The notes under the pieces are model-generated. The model searched no databases, was not told the DNA's origin, and saw only the letters and a program-made list of their open reading frames with translations. From contig NZ_JACVQL010000148.1 in assembly GCF_019733465.1 (NCBI RefSeq), positions 1-37,657 of the forward strand: a DNA stretch of 37,657 nucleotides, given 5' to 3'. Positions within the stretch are counted from its first letter, which is position 1; every line of letters begins with the position of its first letter. A program made the translations under genes and the position numbers. This document shows, piece by piece, positions 8,008 through 13,710 of this stretch. The stretch comes from Actinotalea ferrariae. GTDB lineage: Bacteria; Actinomycetota; Actinomycetes; Actinomycetales; Cellulomonadaceae.

Positions 8008-8994
8008 ATGACCGACCCGACGCCCGCACCCGTGCTCGTGGTCGTCGACCACCACGGCGACGCGCCGCGCTCCTCGGCGTACGAGCTGCTCACGGCGGGA
8101 CGCGCGCTGGGCCCGCTCGAGGCCGTCTGGATCGGCACGGCACCCGACGCCGCCGTCGAGCGGCTCGGGGCGTGGGGCGTCACGCGGGTGCACGAGCTGC
8201 CGGAGGCGGCCGACCTGCTCCCGCCCGAGCGCGGCGAGGCCCTGGCCGCGGTGGTCGAGGCCACGGGGGCCGCGACGGTGCTCCTCGCGTCGACGTTCGA
8301 GAACAAGGAGACGGCCGCCCGCCTCGCACTCGCGACCGGCGCGGGTCTCATGGTGGACTGCGCGGCCCTGGAGGCTGGCCCCGAGGGTCGCCCCGTGGCC
8401 GTGCAGCAGGCGTTCGCGGCCACGTGGACGCTGCGCGCCCAGGCGACGGTGCCCCGGGTCGTGGCCGCGCTCAAGCCGAACGCCGTCCAGGCCGTGGCGC
8501 CCGAGGGTGTGGGCGCGGTGTCGGGCCGGCCCGAGGTGGTCCGGCACGACGTCGCCCCGGCGCAGGCACCGGCCGCGCGCCTGGTCGAGCGCACGCCGCG
8601 CGCCGCCTCGGACCGACCGGACCTGGGCGAGGCGCAGGTCGTCGTCGTCGGCGGCCGCGGGACGAACGGCGACTTCTCGCCGGTCGAGGACCTGGCCGAC
8701 GCGCTCGGCGGAGCGGTCGGCGCGACGCGCGTCGCGACCGACGAGGGCTGGATCGGCCACGAGGCGCAGATCGGCCAGACCGGCGTCACCATCTCGCCCC
8801 GGCTCTACATCGGTGCCGGCGTCTCGGGCGCGGTGCACCACCGTGGCGGCATGCAGTCGTCCGGCACGATCGTCGCCGTCAACTCGGACCCCGAGTCGCC
8901 GATCTTCGAGATCGCCGACTTCGGCGTGGTGGGAGACCTGTTCACGGTGCTGCCGCAGGCGGCCGCGGAGATCCGCCGGGTCAAGCAGGGCTGA
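8008..8994 (+). CDS. etfA: Electron transfer flavoprotein subunit alpha
   Basis: The FAD-binding subunit of ETF, partner of etfB upstream. The N-terminal domain begins PVLVVVDHHGD. The C-terminal FAD domain carries VVVVGGRGTNGDFSPVEDLADALGG and, from residue 267, YIGAGVSGAVHHRGGMQSS followed by VAVNSDPESPIFEIADFGVVGDLF, the diagnostic ETF-alpha signature. Length is 328 residues. The ATG at 8008 is preceded by GGAGGA at 7999-8004; the in-frame ATG at 7969 has no such site and would add a Pro-rich extension. It is followed by short repeats and a hairpin, then a convergent gene. Confidence 0.95.
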   Translation: MTDPTPAPVLVVVDHHGDAPRSSAYELLTAGRALGPLEAVWIGTAPDAAVERLGAWGVTRVHELPEAADLLPPERGEALAAVVEATGAATVLLASTFENKETAARLALATGAGLMVDCAALEAGPEGRPVAVQQAFAATWTLRAQATVPRVVAALKPNAVQAVAPEGVGAVSGRPEVVRHDVAPAQAPAARLVERTPRAASDRPDLGEAQVVVVGGRGTNGDFSPVEDLADALGGAVGATRVATDEGWIGHEAQIGQTGVTISPRLYIGAGVSGAVHHRGGMQSSGTIVAVNSDPESPIFEIADFGVVGDLFTVLPQAAAEIRRVKQG

Positions 8995-9002
8995 CCGGGC
9001 CG

Positions 9003-9030
9003 GGCACCGGCCGGCACCGGCCGGCACCGG
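9003..9030. repeat. 10-bp tandem repeat after etfA
   Basis: Unit GGCACCGGCC is repeated nearly three times immediately after the etfA stop. Each unit contains the near-palindrome CCGGCACCGG. Confidence 0.75.
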
Positions 9031-9042
9031 TTCAGCCTCCAG

Positions 9043-9060
9043 GCCCGGGCTCCGCCGGGC
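9043..9060. terminator. Possible bidirectional hairpin between etfA and the phosphotransferase
   Basis: GCCCGG and CCGGGC form a 6-bp stem with a 6-base loop between two convergent genes. There is no U-tract, which is common in very high-GC genomes. Confidence 0.35.
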
Positions 9061-9067
9061 GCTGCGT

Positions 9068-10060
9068 TCAGAGGTAGCGCAGCCACCCGAGCGCGGCGAC
9101 GCCCTGCGCGCGCTGGAACGCCCGCAGGTTGGCGATCCCTCGGGGCGCGGGCTGGACCGAGCCCTCGATGAAGTACCCCGTGATCCCCGCGAGCACGGCG
9201 CGCACGGCGTCGGGGTCGGCGCCGGCGGCGTTGGGGTGGGCGGCGAAGATCTCCGCCGCGTCACCGCCGCCCTGCATCACGACGCTCGGCAGCATGCCGA
9301 GCAGGTCGAACCAGCGTGCCCCGGCCGTCGCGGCGTGGGGCCAGTCGATGAGCCACACCGGGCCGTCGGGCCCGCCCGGGCCGAGCATGATGTTGTCGCC
9401 GCGCAGGTCGCCGTGCACGAGGCTGTCGCCCGCGGCGGCGGGCACGGCGTCCGACGCCCAGCCGACGAGCTGCTCGAGGTGGCTCAGGAGCCACTCCCCG
9501 TGGGGACCGGCCCCGAGGACCGCCCGGTCCACCGCCGCGCCGTCGGCCTCGAGCCGCGCCCAGCCCTCGACCACGCCGGAGATCGAGTCGCCGAGCGTCA
9601 CGAGGCCCGCGGGTCCCGGCGTGCCGGCGTCGGCGAGCTGGGTGATCGCCCGGAGCACCCGGTCGAGGTCCTCGCGCCGCCACGGCAGCACCGGCGACGA
9701 GCCCTCGACGCTCTCGAAGCCCAGGAGCACCCAGGAGCCGTCGTCGTGCGACCACAGGAGGCGCGGCGCAGGCACGCCCGCGGGCAGGGCGCCGGCCACG
9801 ACCGCCTCGGCGCGGGCCAGCTCGGGGGAGTCCGGGTTCTGCTCGGGCGAGACGGCCTTGACGAACACCTCGGTGCCGTCGGCGAGCTCGAGGATCGCCG
9901 CGTAGCCGGGGCTGAACCCGCTCGTCGCGCTCGTCTCGGACGTCACCTGGGCGCCCGCGAGCTCCGCGATGCGTGCCCGGACCTCGCGCGGGAGGTCGGC
10001 CCAGCCGAGGCGGGTCCCGCTGAAGGCAGGCGGTGCGCTCAGCGGCGGCGGCGGGGTCAC
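9068..10060 (-). CDS. Aminoglycoside phosphotransferase (APH)-fold family kinase
   Basis: A protein-kinase-like small-molecule phosphotransferase of 330 residues. The catalytic loop is HGDLRGDN (Asp218, Asn223) and the metal-binding motif is LIDWPHA (Asp239). The N-lobe has GFSPGYAAILELADGTEVFVKAV, with the ATP-binding lysine in VFVKAV. The substrate is not predictable; most chromosomal homologues are not resistance genes. The open frame extends far upstream, but homology-like sequence begins near VTPPPPLSAPP, and the GTG at 10060 is 7 bases after a CAGAAT box, so that start is used. It is divergent from the cysteine desulfurase gene and interrupts what is usually a short interval between etfA and that gene. 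Confidence 0.8.
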   Translation of the reverse strand: MTPPPPLSAPPAFSGTRLGWADLPREVRARIAELAGAQVTSETSATSGFSPGYAAILELADGTEVFVKAVSPEQNPDSPELARAEAVVAGALPAGVPAPRLLWSHDDGSWVLLGFESVEGSSPVLPWRREDLDRVLRAITQLADAGTPGPAGLVTLGDSISGVVEGWARLEADGAAVDRAVLGAGPHGEWLLSHLEQLVGWASDAVPAAAGDSLVHGDLRGDNIMLGPGGPDGPVWLIDWPHAATAGARWFDLLGMLPSVVMQGGGDAAEIFAAHPNAAGADPDAVRAVLAGITGYFIEGSVQPAPRGIANLRAFQRAQGVAALGWLRYL

Positions 10061-10067
10061 GGGCGTG

Positions 10068-10073
10068 ATTCTG
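10068..10073 (-). promoter_or_regulatory. -10 box CAGAAT for the phosphotransferase gene
   Basis: CAGAAT on the minus strand, 7 bases before the GTG at 10060; a leaderless start is predicted. Confidence 0.45.
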
Positions 10074-10191
10074 CCAGCCGCGAGCCCCGCACGGCCGTGA
10101 CGTGTCGCGCGTGGTACGGGTGGATTCCGTGCAGGGGGTGTGGTGCGGCGGGTGCGTGCGGCCTCGACCGGGCGGTGGGCGGCCCCGCTCC

Positions 10192-10197
10192 TAGACT
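10192..10197 (+). promoter_or_regulatory. -10 box TAGACT for cysteine desulfurase
   Basis: TAGACT is followed by 8 bases and the GTG at 10206, again a leaderless arrangement. Confidence 0.5.
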
Positions 10198-10205
10198 CGT
10201 GACCC

Positions 10206-11405
10206 GTGACGTACTTCGACCACGCGGCGACCACGCCCATGCGCCCGCGGGCGCTGGACGCCATGGTCGAGCAGCTCGGGCGCACGGGCAACGCGTCGTC
10301 GCTGCACGACGCGGGACGCGCCGCGCGCCGGGTCGTCGAGGAGTCGCGCGAGCTGCTTGCCGCGCGGCTCGGGGCGCGGCCGAGCGAGGTCGTCCTCGTG
10401 GCGGGCGGGACCGAGGCCGACAACCTCGCCGTCAAGGGCGTCTACTGGTCGCGACGCGAGGCTGACTCGCGCCGCCGGCGGGTGCTCGTGTCGGCGGTCG
10501 AGCACCACGCGGTGCTCGACCCGGCGCGGTGGCTGGGCACGCACGCCGACGCCGACGTCGTGCTGCTGCCCGTGGACGCGCACGGGCGCGTCGACGTGGA
10601 CGCGCTGCGCGCGGAGCTCGCGGCGCACGCGGACGAGGTCGCGCTGGTCAGCGTCATGTGGGCGAACAACGAGATCGGCACCGTCCAGCCCGTGCGCGAG
10701 GTGGTGGACGCCGCCCGGCAGCACGGCGTCCCCGTGCACGCCGACGCCGTCCAGGCCGTCGCCCAGCTCGACGTCGACTTCGCCTCGAGCGGCCTCGACG
10801 CGCTCACCGTCTCGGCGCACAAGGTGGGCGGCCCCGTCGGCATCGGCGCCCTGCTGGCCCGACGCGACCTCGCGATGAGCCCTCTCCTGCACGGCGGGGG
10901 GCAGGAGCGCGGGGTCCGCTCGGGCACGGTGGACGTCGCCGCAGCGCGCGCCTTCGCGGTCGCGGTGGACGAGGCGGTCGACGCCCGGCCCGCGGAGGCC
11001 CGGCGGCTCGCTGCGCTGCGGGACCGGCTCGTGGACGAGGTGCTCCGCGTCGTCCCGGAGGCGGTCCTCCGCGGTCCGGCGCTCGACGGGTCCGAGGCCG
11101 CGACCGCGCCGGCGCGCCTGCCGGCGAACGCGCACCTGACGTTCCCCGGCTGCGAGGGCGACTCGCTGCTCTACCTGCTCGACTCCGCGGGCATCAGGAC
11201 GTCGACGGGCTCGGCGTGCCGGGCGGGCGTGCCGCAGCCGTCGCACGTGCTGCTCGCGTGCGGCGTCGGCGGGGCAGACGCGCGCGGCGCGCTCCGCTTC
11301 TCGCTCGGGTGGACCTCGACCGACGACGACGTCGACGCGCTCGTCGCAGCGCTCCCGGGCGTCGTCGAGCGGGCCCGCGCGGCGGGTCTCGCGACGGCCG
11401 GCTGA
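10206..11405 (+). CDS. Cysteine desulfurase (NifS/IscS-type, class V aminotransferase)
   Basis: A PLP enzyme that removes sulfur from cysteine as an enzyme-bound persulfide for tRNA thiolation and/or Fe-S assembly; cytoplasmic. The N-terminus TYFDHAATTPMRPRALDAM is typical. PLP sites include EHHAVLD, HADAVQA and the Schiff-base Lys206 in SAHKVGG. The persulfide-carrying Cys338 lies in TSTGSACRAGVPQPSHVL, as in IscS/NifS proteins. Length is 399 residues. In many actinobacteria this gene directly precedes mnmA, the thiouridylase that needs its sulfur; here about 7 kb separates them. The function as sulfur donor to MnmA is inferred from that conserved linkage. Confidence 0.93.
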   Translation: MTYFDHAATTPMRPRALDAMVEQLGRTGNASSLHDAGRAARRVVEESRELLAARLGARPSEVVLVAGGTEADNLAVKGVYWSRREADSRRRRVLVSAVEHHAVLDPARWLGTHADADVVLLPVDAHGRVDVDALRAELAAHADEVALVSVMWANNEIGTVQPVREVVDAARQHGVPVHADAVQAVAQLDVDFASSGLDALTVSAHKVGGPVGIGALLARRDLAMSPLLHGGGQERGVRSGTVDVAAARAFAVAVDEAVDARPAEARRLAALRDRLVDEVLRVVPEAVLRGPALDGSEAATAPARLPANAHLTFPGCEGDSLLYLLDSAGIRTSTGSACRAGVPQPSHVLLACGVGGADARGALRFSLGWTSTDDDVDALVAALPGVVERARAAGLATAG

Positions 11406-11418
11406 CGACGCGCGTCAG
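11402..11418. terminator. Hairpin containing both stop codons of convergent genes
   Basis: CTGACG and CGTCAG form a perfect 6-bp stem with loop ACGCG. The TGA of the desulfurase lies in the left arm and the stop of the minus-strand VOC gene lies in the right arm. A compact bidirectional terminator is plausible, though there is no U-tract. Confidence 0.4.
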
Positions 11419-11792
11419 GCTCCCGACCGCGTGGCCTGGACGACGATGCCGTTGCCGTCCGGGTCGTCGAAGGTCACGAAGCGCCCCCACGGCGCCTCCT
11501 GGATGCCTCCGTCGGCGAGCGCGACGCCGCGTCGCTCGAGCTCCGCGACGTCCGCGTCGAGGTCGTCGCTCTCCAGGACGAGCCCCTTGCTCGACCCGGG
11601 CGGCATCGTGGGGAACCACGTGACGAGCGTGATCGACGTCTGCCCGCCGGGGAGCCCGACCTCGACCCACCGGTCGGGTCCCATGGGGTTGTCGCGGACG
11701 ACCTCGAAGCCGAGGACGTCGACGTAGAAGGCGCGCGCACGGTCCTGGTCGCGCACGGGGAGCGAGAGCAGCCGGACGTGGGTGATCGCCAT
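11415..11792 (-). CDS. VOC-superfamily protein (glyoxalase/bleomycin-resistance fold)
   Basis: A 125-residue single-unit vicinal-oxygen-chelate protein that probably dimerises. It starts MAITHVRLLSLPVRDQDRARAFYVDVLGFEV, the standard first beta-alpha-beta module, then WVEVGLPGGQTSITLV, GLVLESDDLDADVAELERRGV and FVTFDDPDGNGIVV, where the Asp/Glu-type C-terminal motif sits. The specific reaction is unknown; this subgroup is often annotated only as VOC family. The ATG at 11792 has a TAGCCT box exactly 7 bases upstream, which excludes the longer open frame. It is divergent from the CMD/sigma operon. Confidence 0.85.
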   Translation of the reverse strand: MAITHVRLLSLPVRDQDRARAFYVDVLGFEVVRDNPMGPDRWVEVGLPGGQTSITLVTWFPTMPPGSSKGLVLESDDLDADVAELERRGVALADGGIQEAPWGRFVTFDDPDGNGIVVQATRSGA

Positions 11793-11799
11793 CCCTCGG

Positions 11800-11805
11800 A
11801 GGCTA
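11800..11805 (-). promoter_or_regulatory. -10 box TAGCCT for the VOC gene
   Basis: Minus-strand TAGCCT, 7 bases before the ATG at 11792; a leaderless start is predicted. Confidence 0.5.
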
Positions 11806-11833
11806 GCGACGGACCGTCCTCGCGGGGAGGGGG

Positions 11834-11860
11834 TGTCACACGCGGGGCGGCGTCGGTGTC
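11834..11860 (+). promoter_or_regulatory. Candidate ECF41 promoter TGTCACA-N16-TGTC
   Basis: TGTCACA at 11834-11840 is separated by exactly 16 bases from TGTC at 11857-11860. The published ECF41 target motif is TGTCACA-N16-CGTC, so the -35 is perfect and the -10 differs at one base. It lies upstream of the CMD gene, the usual ECF41 target, and its cognate sigma gene follows, which implies positive autoregulation. Confidence 0.75.
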
Positions 11861-11898
11861 TCCATGTCGGCTCACCCGCCACCGACGAAGGAGACGAC

Positions 11899-12585
11899 AT
11901 GACCAGCGAGGCCCGCATCCCCCCGACCGAGATCACCGGCGCGTACGGAGCCGTCGTGAAGCTCGCCTCCCGCCGCATGGTCGGTCACGTCCCCCGCTCG
12001 CTGGGCGTGCTGTGGCACCACCGCGCGGTCATGAAGGACGCCATGGGCGTCGGGCGCAAGATCGAGGGCTGGAAGGAGCTCGACCGGGACCTGGCGACGT
12101 ACGCGGTCATGGCGGCCGCCGCGACGATCGGCTGCTCCTTCTGCCTCGACCTCAACTACTTCATGTCGCGCGACCGCGGGCTCGACGAGGCGAAGGTGCG
12201 CGAGGTGCCTCGCTGGCGCGAGTCGTCCGAGTTCAGCCCGCGCGAGCGCAGGGTCATGGAGTACGCCGAGGCCGCGAGCGCGACGCCGCCCGCCGTGACC
12301 GACGAGCTGTCCGACGCCCTGCTGGCCGACCTCGGGCCCGCGGCGCTCGTGGAGCTCGCGGCACGCGTCGCGTTCATGAACATGTCGGCACGCATGAACG
12401 TCGCGCTCGGCATCCGCTCGGAGGAGTTCGCCGCGTCGTGCGGTTTGCCGCCGCTCGCGGCGTCGTCGGCCGGCTCGGGTGCCGGTGCCGGTGCCGGTGC
12501 CGGTGCCAGTGCGGGCACGGGTTCGGGTGCCCGTTCATCGGTCGGCTCGGGTGCCGCTTCGGATGCCGGTTCGCGTGCCCGGTAG
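11899..12585 (+). CDS. Carboxymuconolactone decarboxylase (CMD/AhpD-like) family protein
   Basis: A CMD-domain protein of 228 residues, probably a thiol redox or peroxidase-like enzyme rather than a true decarboxylase. The active-site pair is Cys79-Cys82 in GCSFCLDLNYFMSRDRGL. The preceding ATYAVMAAAATIG and the later VMEYAEAASATPPAVTDEL are typical of the longer CMD proteins linked to ECF41 sigma factors. The ATG at 11899 follows a GGAG site. Residues after about 188 form a Gly/Ala/Ser tail encoded by hexamer repeats and unlike the rest of the family. The TAG stop forms the first three bases of the sigma gene's -10 box. Co-regulation with the sigma factor is strongly suggested by the promoter and gene order. 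Confidence 0.88.
   Translation: MTSEARIPPTEITGAYGAVVKLASRRMVGHVPRSLGVLWHHRAVMKDAMGVGRKIEGWKELDRDLATYAVMAAAATIGCSFCLDLNYFMSRDRGLDEAKVREVPRWRESSEFSPRERRVMEYAEAASATPPAVTDELSDALLADLGPAALVELAARVAFMNMSARMNVALGIRSEEFAASCGLPPLAASSAGSGAGAGAGAGASAGTGSGARSSVGSGAASDAGSRAR
12478..12507 (+). repeat. Five GGTGCC hexamers in the CMD gene tail
   Basis: Five perfect in-frame copies of GGTGCC encode (Gly-Ala)5. Related GGTGCC-like units continue downstream. Six-base changes in copy number would keep the frame. Confidence 0.9.
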
Positions 12586-12588
12586 CGT
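12583..12588 (+). promoter_or_regulatory. -10 box TAGCGT for the ECF41 sigma gene
   Basis: TAGCGT includes the CMD stop codon and is followed by 7 bases and the GTG at 12596. It could give basal leaderless expression of the sigma factor independent of the upstream ECF41 promoter. Confidence 0.45.
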
Positions 12589-12595
12589 CGCGCGC

Positions 12596-13489
12596 GTGGC
12601 CAGCGTCCCGCGTGCCGACGACGACCCGTTCGTCCTGCACCGGCGCCTGCTGTTCACCGTCGCCTACGAGATGCTCGGCTCGGCCGCGGACGCCGAGGAC
12701 GTGCTCCAGGAGTCCTGGCTCCGGTGGTCCGCGGTCGACCGGTCCGAGGTGCACGAGCCGCGCGCCTACCTCGTGCGCGTCGTCACGCGGCAGGCGCTCA
12801 ACCACCTGCGCACGCTGGCGCGGCGTCGTGAGGACTACGTCGGCGAGTGGCTTCCTGAGCCGCTGCTCACCGGTCCCGACGTCGCGGCCGACGTCGAGCT
12901 CGCGGAGAGCCTGTCCATCGCGATGCTCACGGTCCTCGAGACGCTCGGGCCGGCGGAGCGCGCGGTGTTCGTGCTGCGCGAGGTCTTCGACGTGCCGTAC
13001 GGGGAGATCGCCGAGGCCGTCGGGAAGACGCCGGCCGCGGTCCGGCAGATCGCGCACCGGGCGAAGGAGCACGTCGCGGAGCGCCGTCCCCGGGTGCGCG
13101 TCCTGCGCGCCGAGCACGAGCGGGTGGTGGAACGGCTCGCGGCAGCGCTCAACTCGGGCGACGTGCAGGGCCTTCTCGACGTGATGGCGCCCGACGTCGT
13201 GGCGGTCGCGGACGGCGGCGGGAAGGTGCAGGGGGCGGCGCGGCGGCCCGTCACGGGTGCCGTGCGGCTCGTCCGGTACCTCGTCGGCGGGATGGCGAAG
13301 GTCCCCGGCGTGGTCCGCGCCGTCGTGACGCAGGTCAACGGCCACCCCGGGATCCGGATGGAGCTGGACGGGGAGCTCGTCGGCGTGGTCAGCGTCACCG
13401 TCGTCGACGGCCGTGTCAGCCGGGTCTACTCGGTCGCGAACCCCGACAAGCTCCGGGGGTTCGACGCGGAGGCCCGGCTCAGCCGGTGA
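12596..13489 (+). CDS. ECF41 (SigJ-type) RNA polymerase sigma factor with SnoaL-like C-terminal domain
   Basis: An extracytoplasmic-function sigma factor of 297 residues. Sigma region 2 includes LLFTVAYEMLGSAADAEDVLQESWLRW. Region 4 is LGPAERAVFVLREVFDVPYGEIAEAVGKTPAAVRQIAHRAKEHV. All three ECF41 signatures are present: YVGEWLPEPL in the linker (from Tyr81), DGGGK (206-210) and NPDKL (282-286). The SnoaL-like C-terminal extension takes the place of an anti-sigma factor and tunes activity. The preceding CMD gene and a matching promoter complete the standard ECF41 arrangement. The GTG at 12596 was chosen because homology begins there and a -10 box precedes it; the open frame extends further upstream only through the CMD gene. 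Confidence 0.95.
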   Translation: MASVPRADDDPFVLHRRLLFTVAYEMLGSAADAEDVLQESWLRWSAVDRSEVHEPRAYLVRVVTRQALNHLRTLARRREDYVGEWLPEPLLTGPDVAADVELAESLSIAMLTVLETLGPAERAVFVLREVFDVPYGEIAEAVGKTPAAVRQIAHRAKEHVAERRPRVRVLRAEHERVVERLAAALNSGDVQGLLDVMAPDVVAVADGGGKVQGAARRPVTGAVRLVRYLVGGMAKVPGVVRAVVTQVNGHPGIRMELDGELVGVVSVTVVDGRVSRVYSVANPDKLRGFDAEARLSR

Positions 13490-13601
13490 AGGTCTGAGCC
13501 GGTGAGAGCCTGAGCCGGTCAGAACCCGAGCCGGTGAGGGTCCTGAGCCGGTGAGAGCCTGAGCCGGTCAGAACCTGAGCCGGTGAGCCCTGAGCCGGTG
13601 A
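13481..13601 (+). repeat. Eight-copy, ~16-bp tandem repeat starting at the sigma-gene stop
   Basis: The core AGCCGGTGA or AGCCGGTCA starts at 13481, 13497, 13513, 13529, 13546, 13562, 13578 and 13593, with spacings of 16, 16, 16, 17, 16, 16 and 15. The first core contains the TGA stop of the sigma gene. Flanks such as GAGAGCCT and GAACC(C/T)G also recur. A degenerate copy follows near 13610. The array fills much of the 221-bp gap before the polymerase gene. Confidence 0.9.
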
Positions 13602-13650
13602 GGGCCCGTGCCGGTGCGGGCGTCGCGCGGTGAGCGCTTCGTGCTGGTGA

Positions 13651-13696
13651 CGCGTCGCGTGTCGGTGGGCGGACCGCGTCGCGTGTCGGTGGGCGG
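13651..13696 (+). repeat. 22-bp direct repeat before the pol I-like gene
   Basis: Identical copies at 13651-13672 and 13675-13696 have a 24-bp period. The second ends 14 bases before the GTG of the polymerase gene, so the array touches its promoter region. Confidence 0.85.
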
Positions 13697-13699
13697 CCC

Positions 13700-13705
13700 G
13701 ACAAT
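13700..13705 (+). promoter_or_regulatory. Possible -10 box GACAAT for the pol I-like gene
   Basis: GACAAT differs from TATAAT at two positions and lies 5 bases before the GTG at 13711. Confidence 0.35.
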
Positions 13706-13710
13706 GGGGC

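Noticed and set aside
9068-10060. Antibiotic resistance by aminoglycoside phosphotransferase
   Set aside because: Only the APH fold and catalytic loop are visible; no resistance-specific family or mobile context is seen.
13481-13601. CRISPR array
   Set aside because: Repeat cores are 9 bases with about 7-base spacers and the spacers themselves repeat; there are no cas genes.
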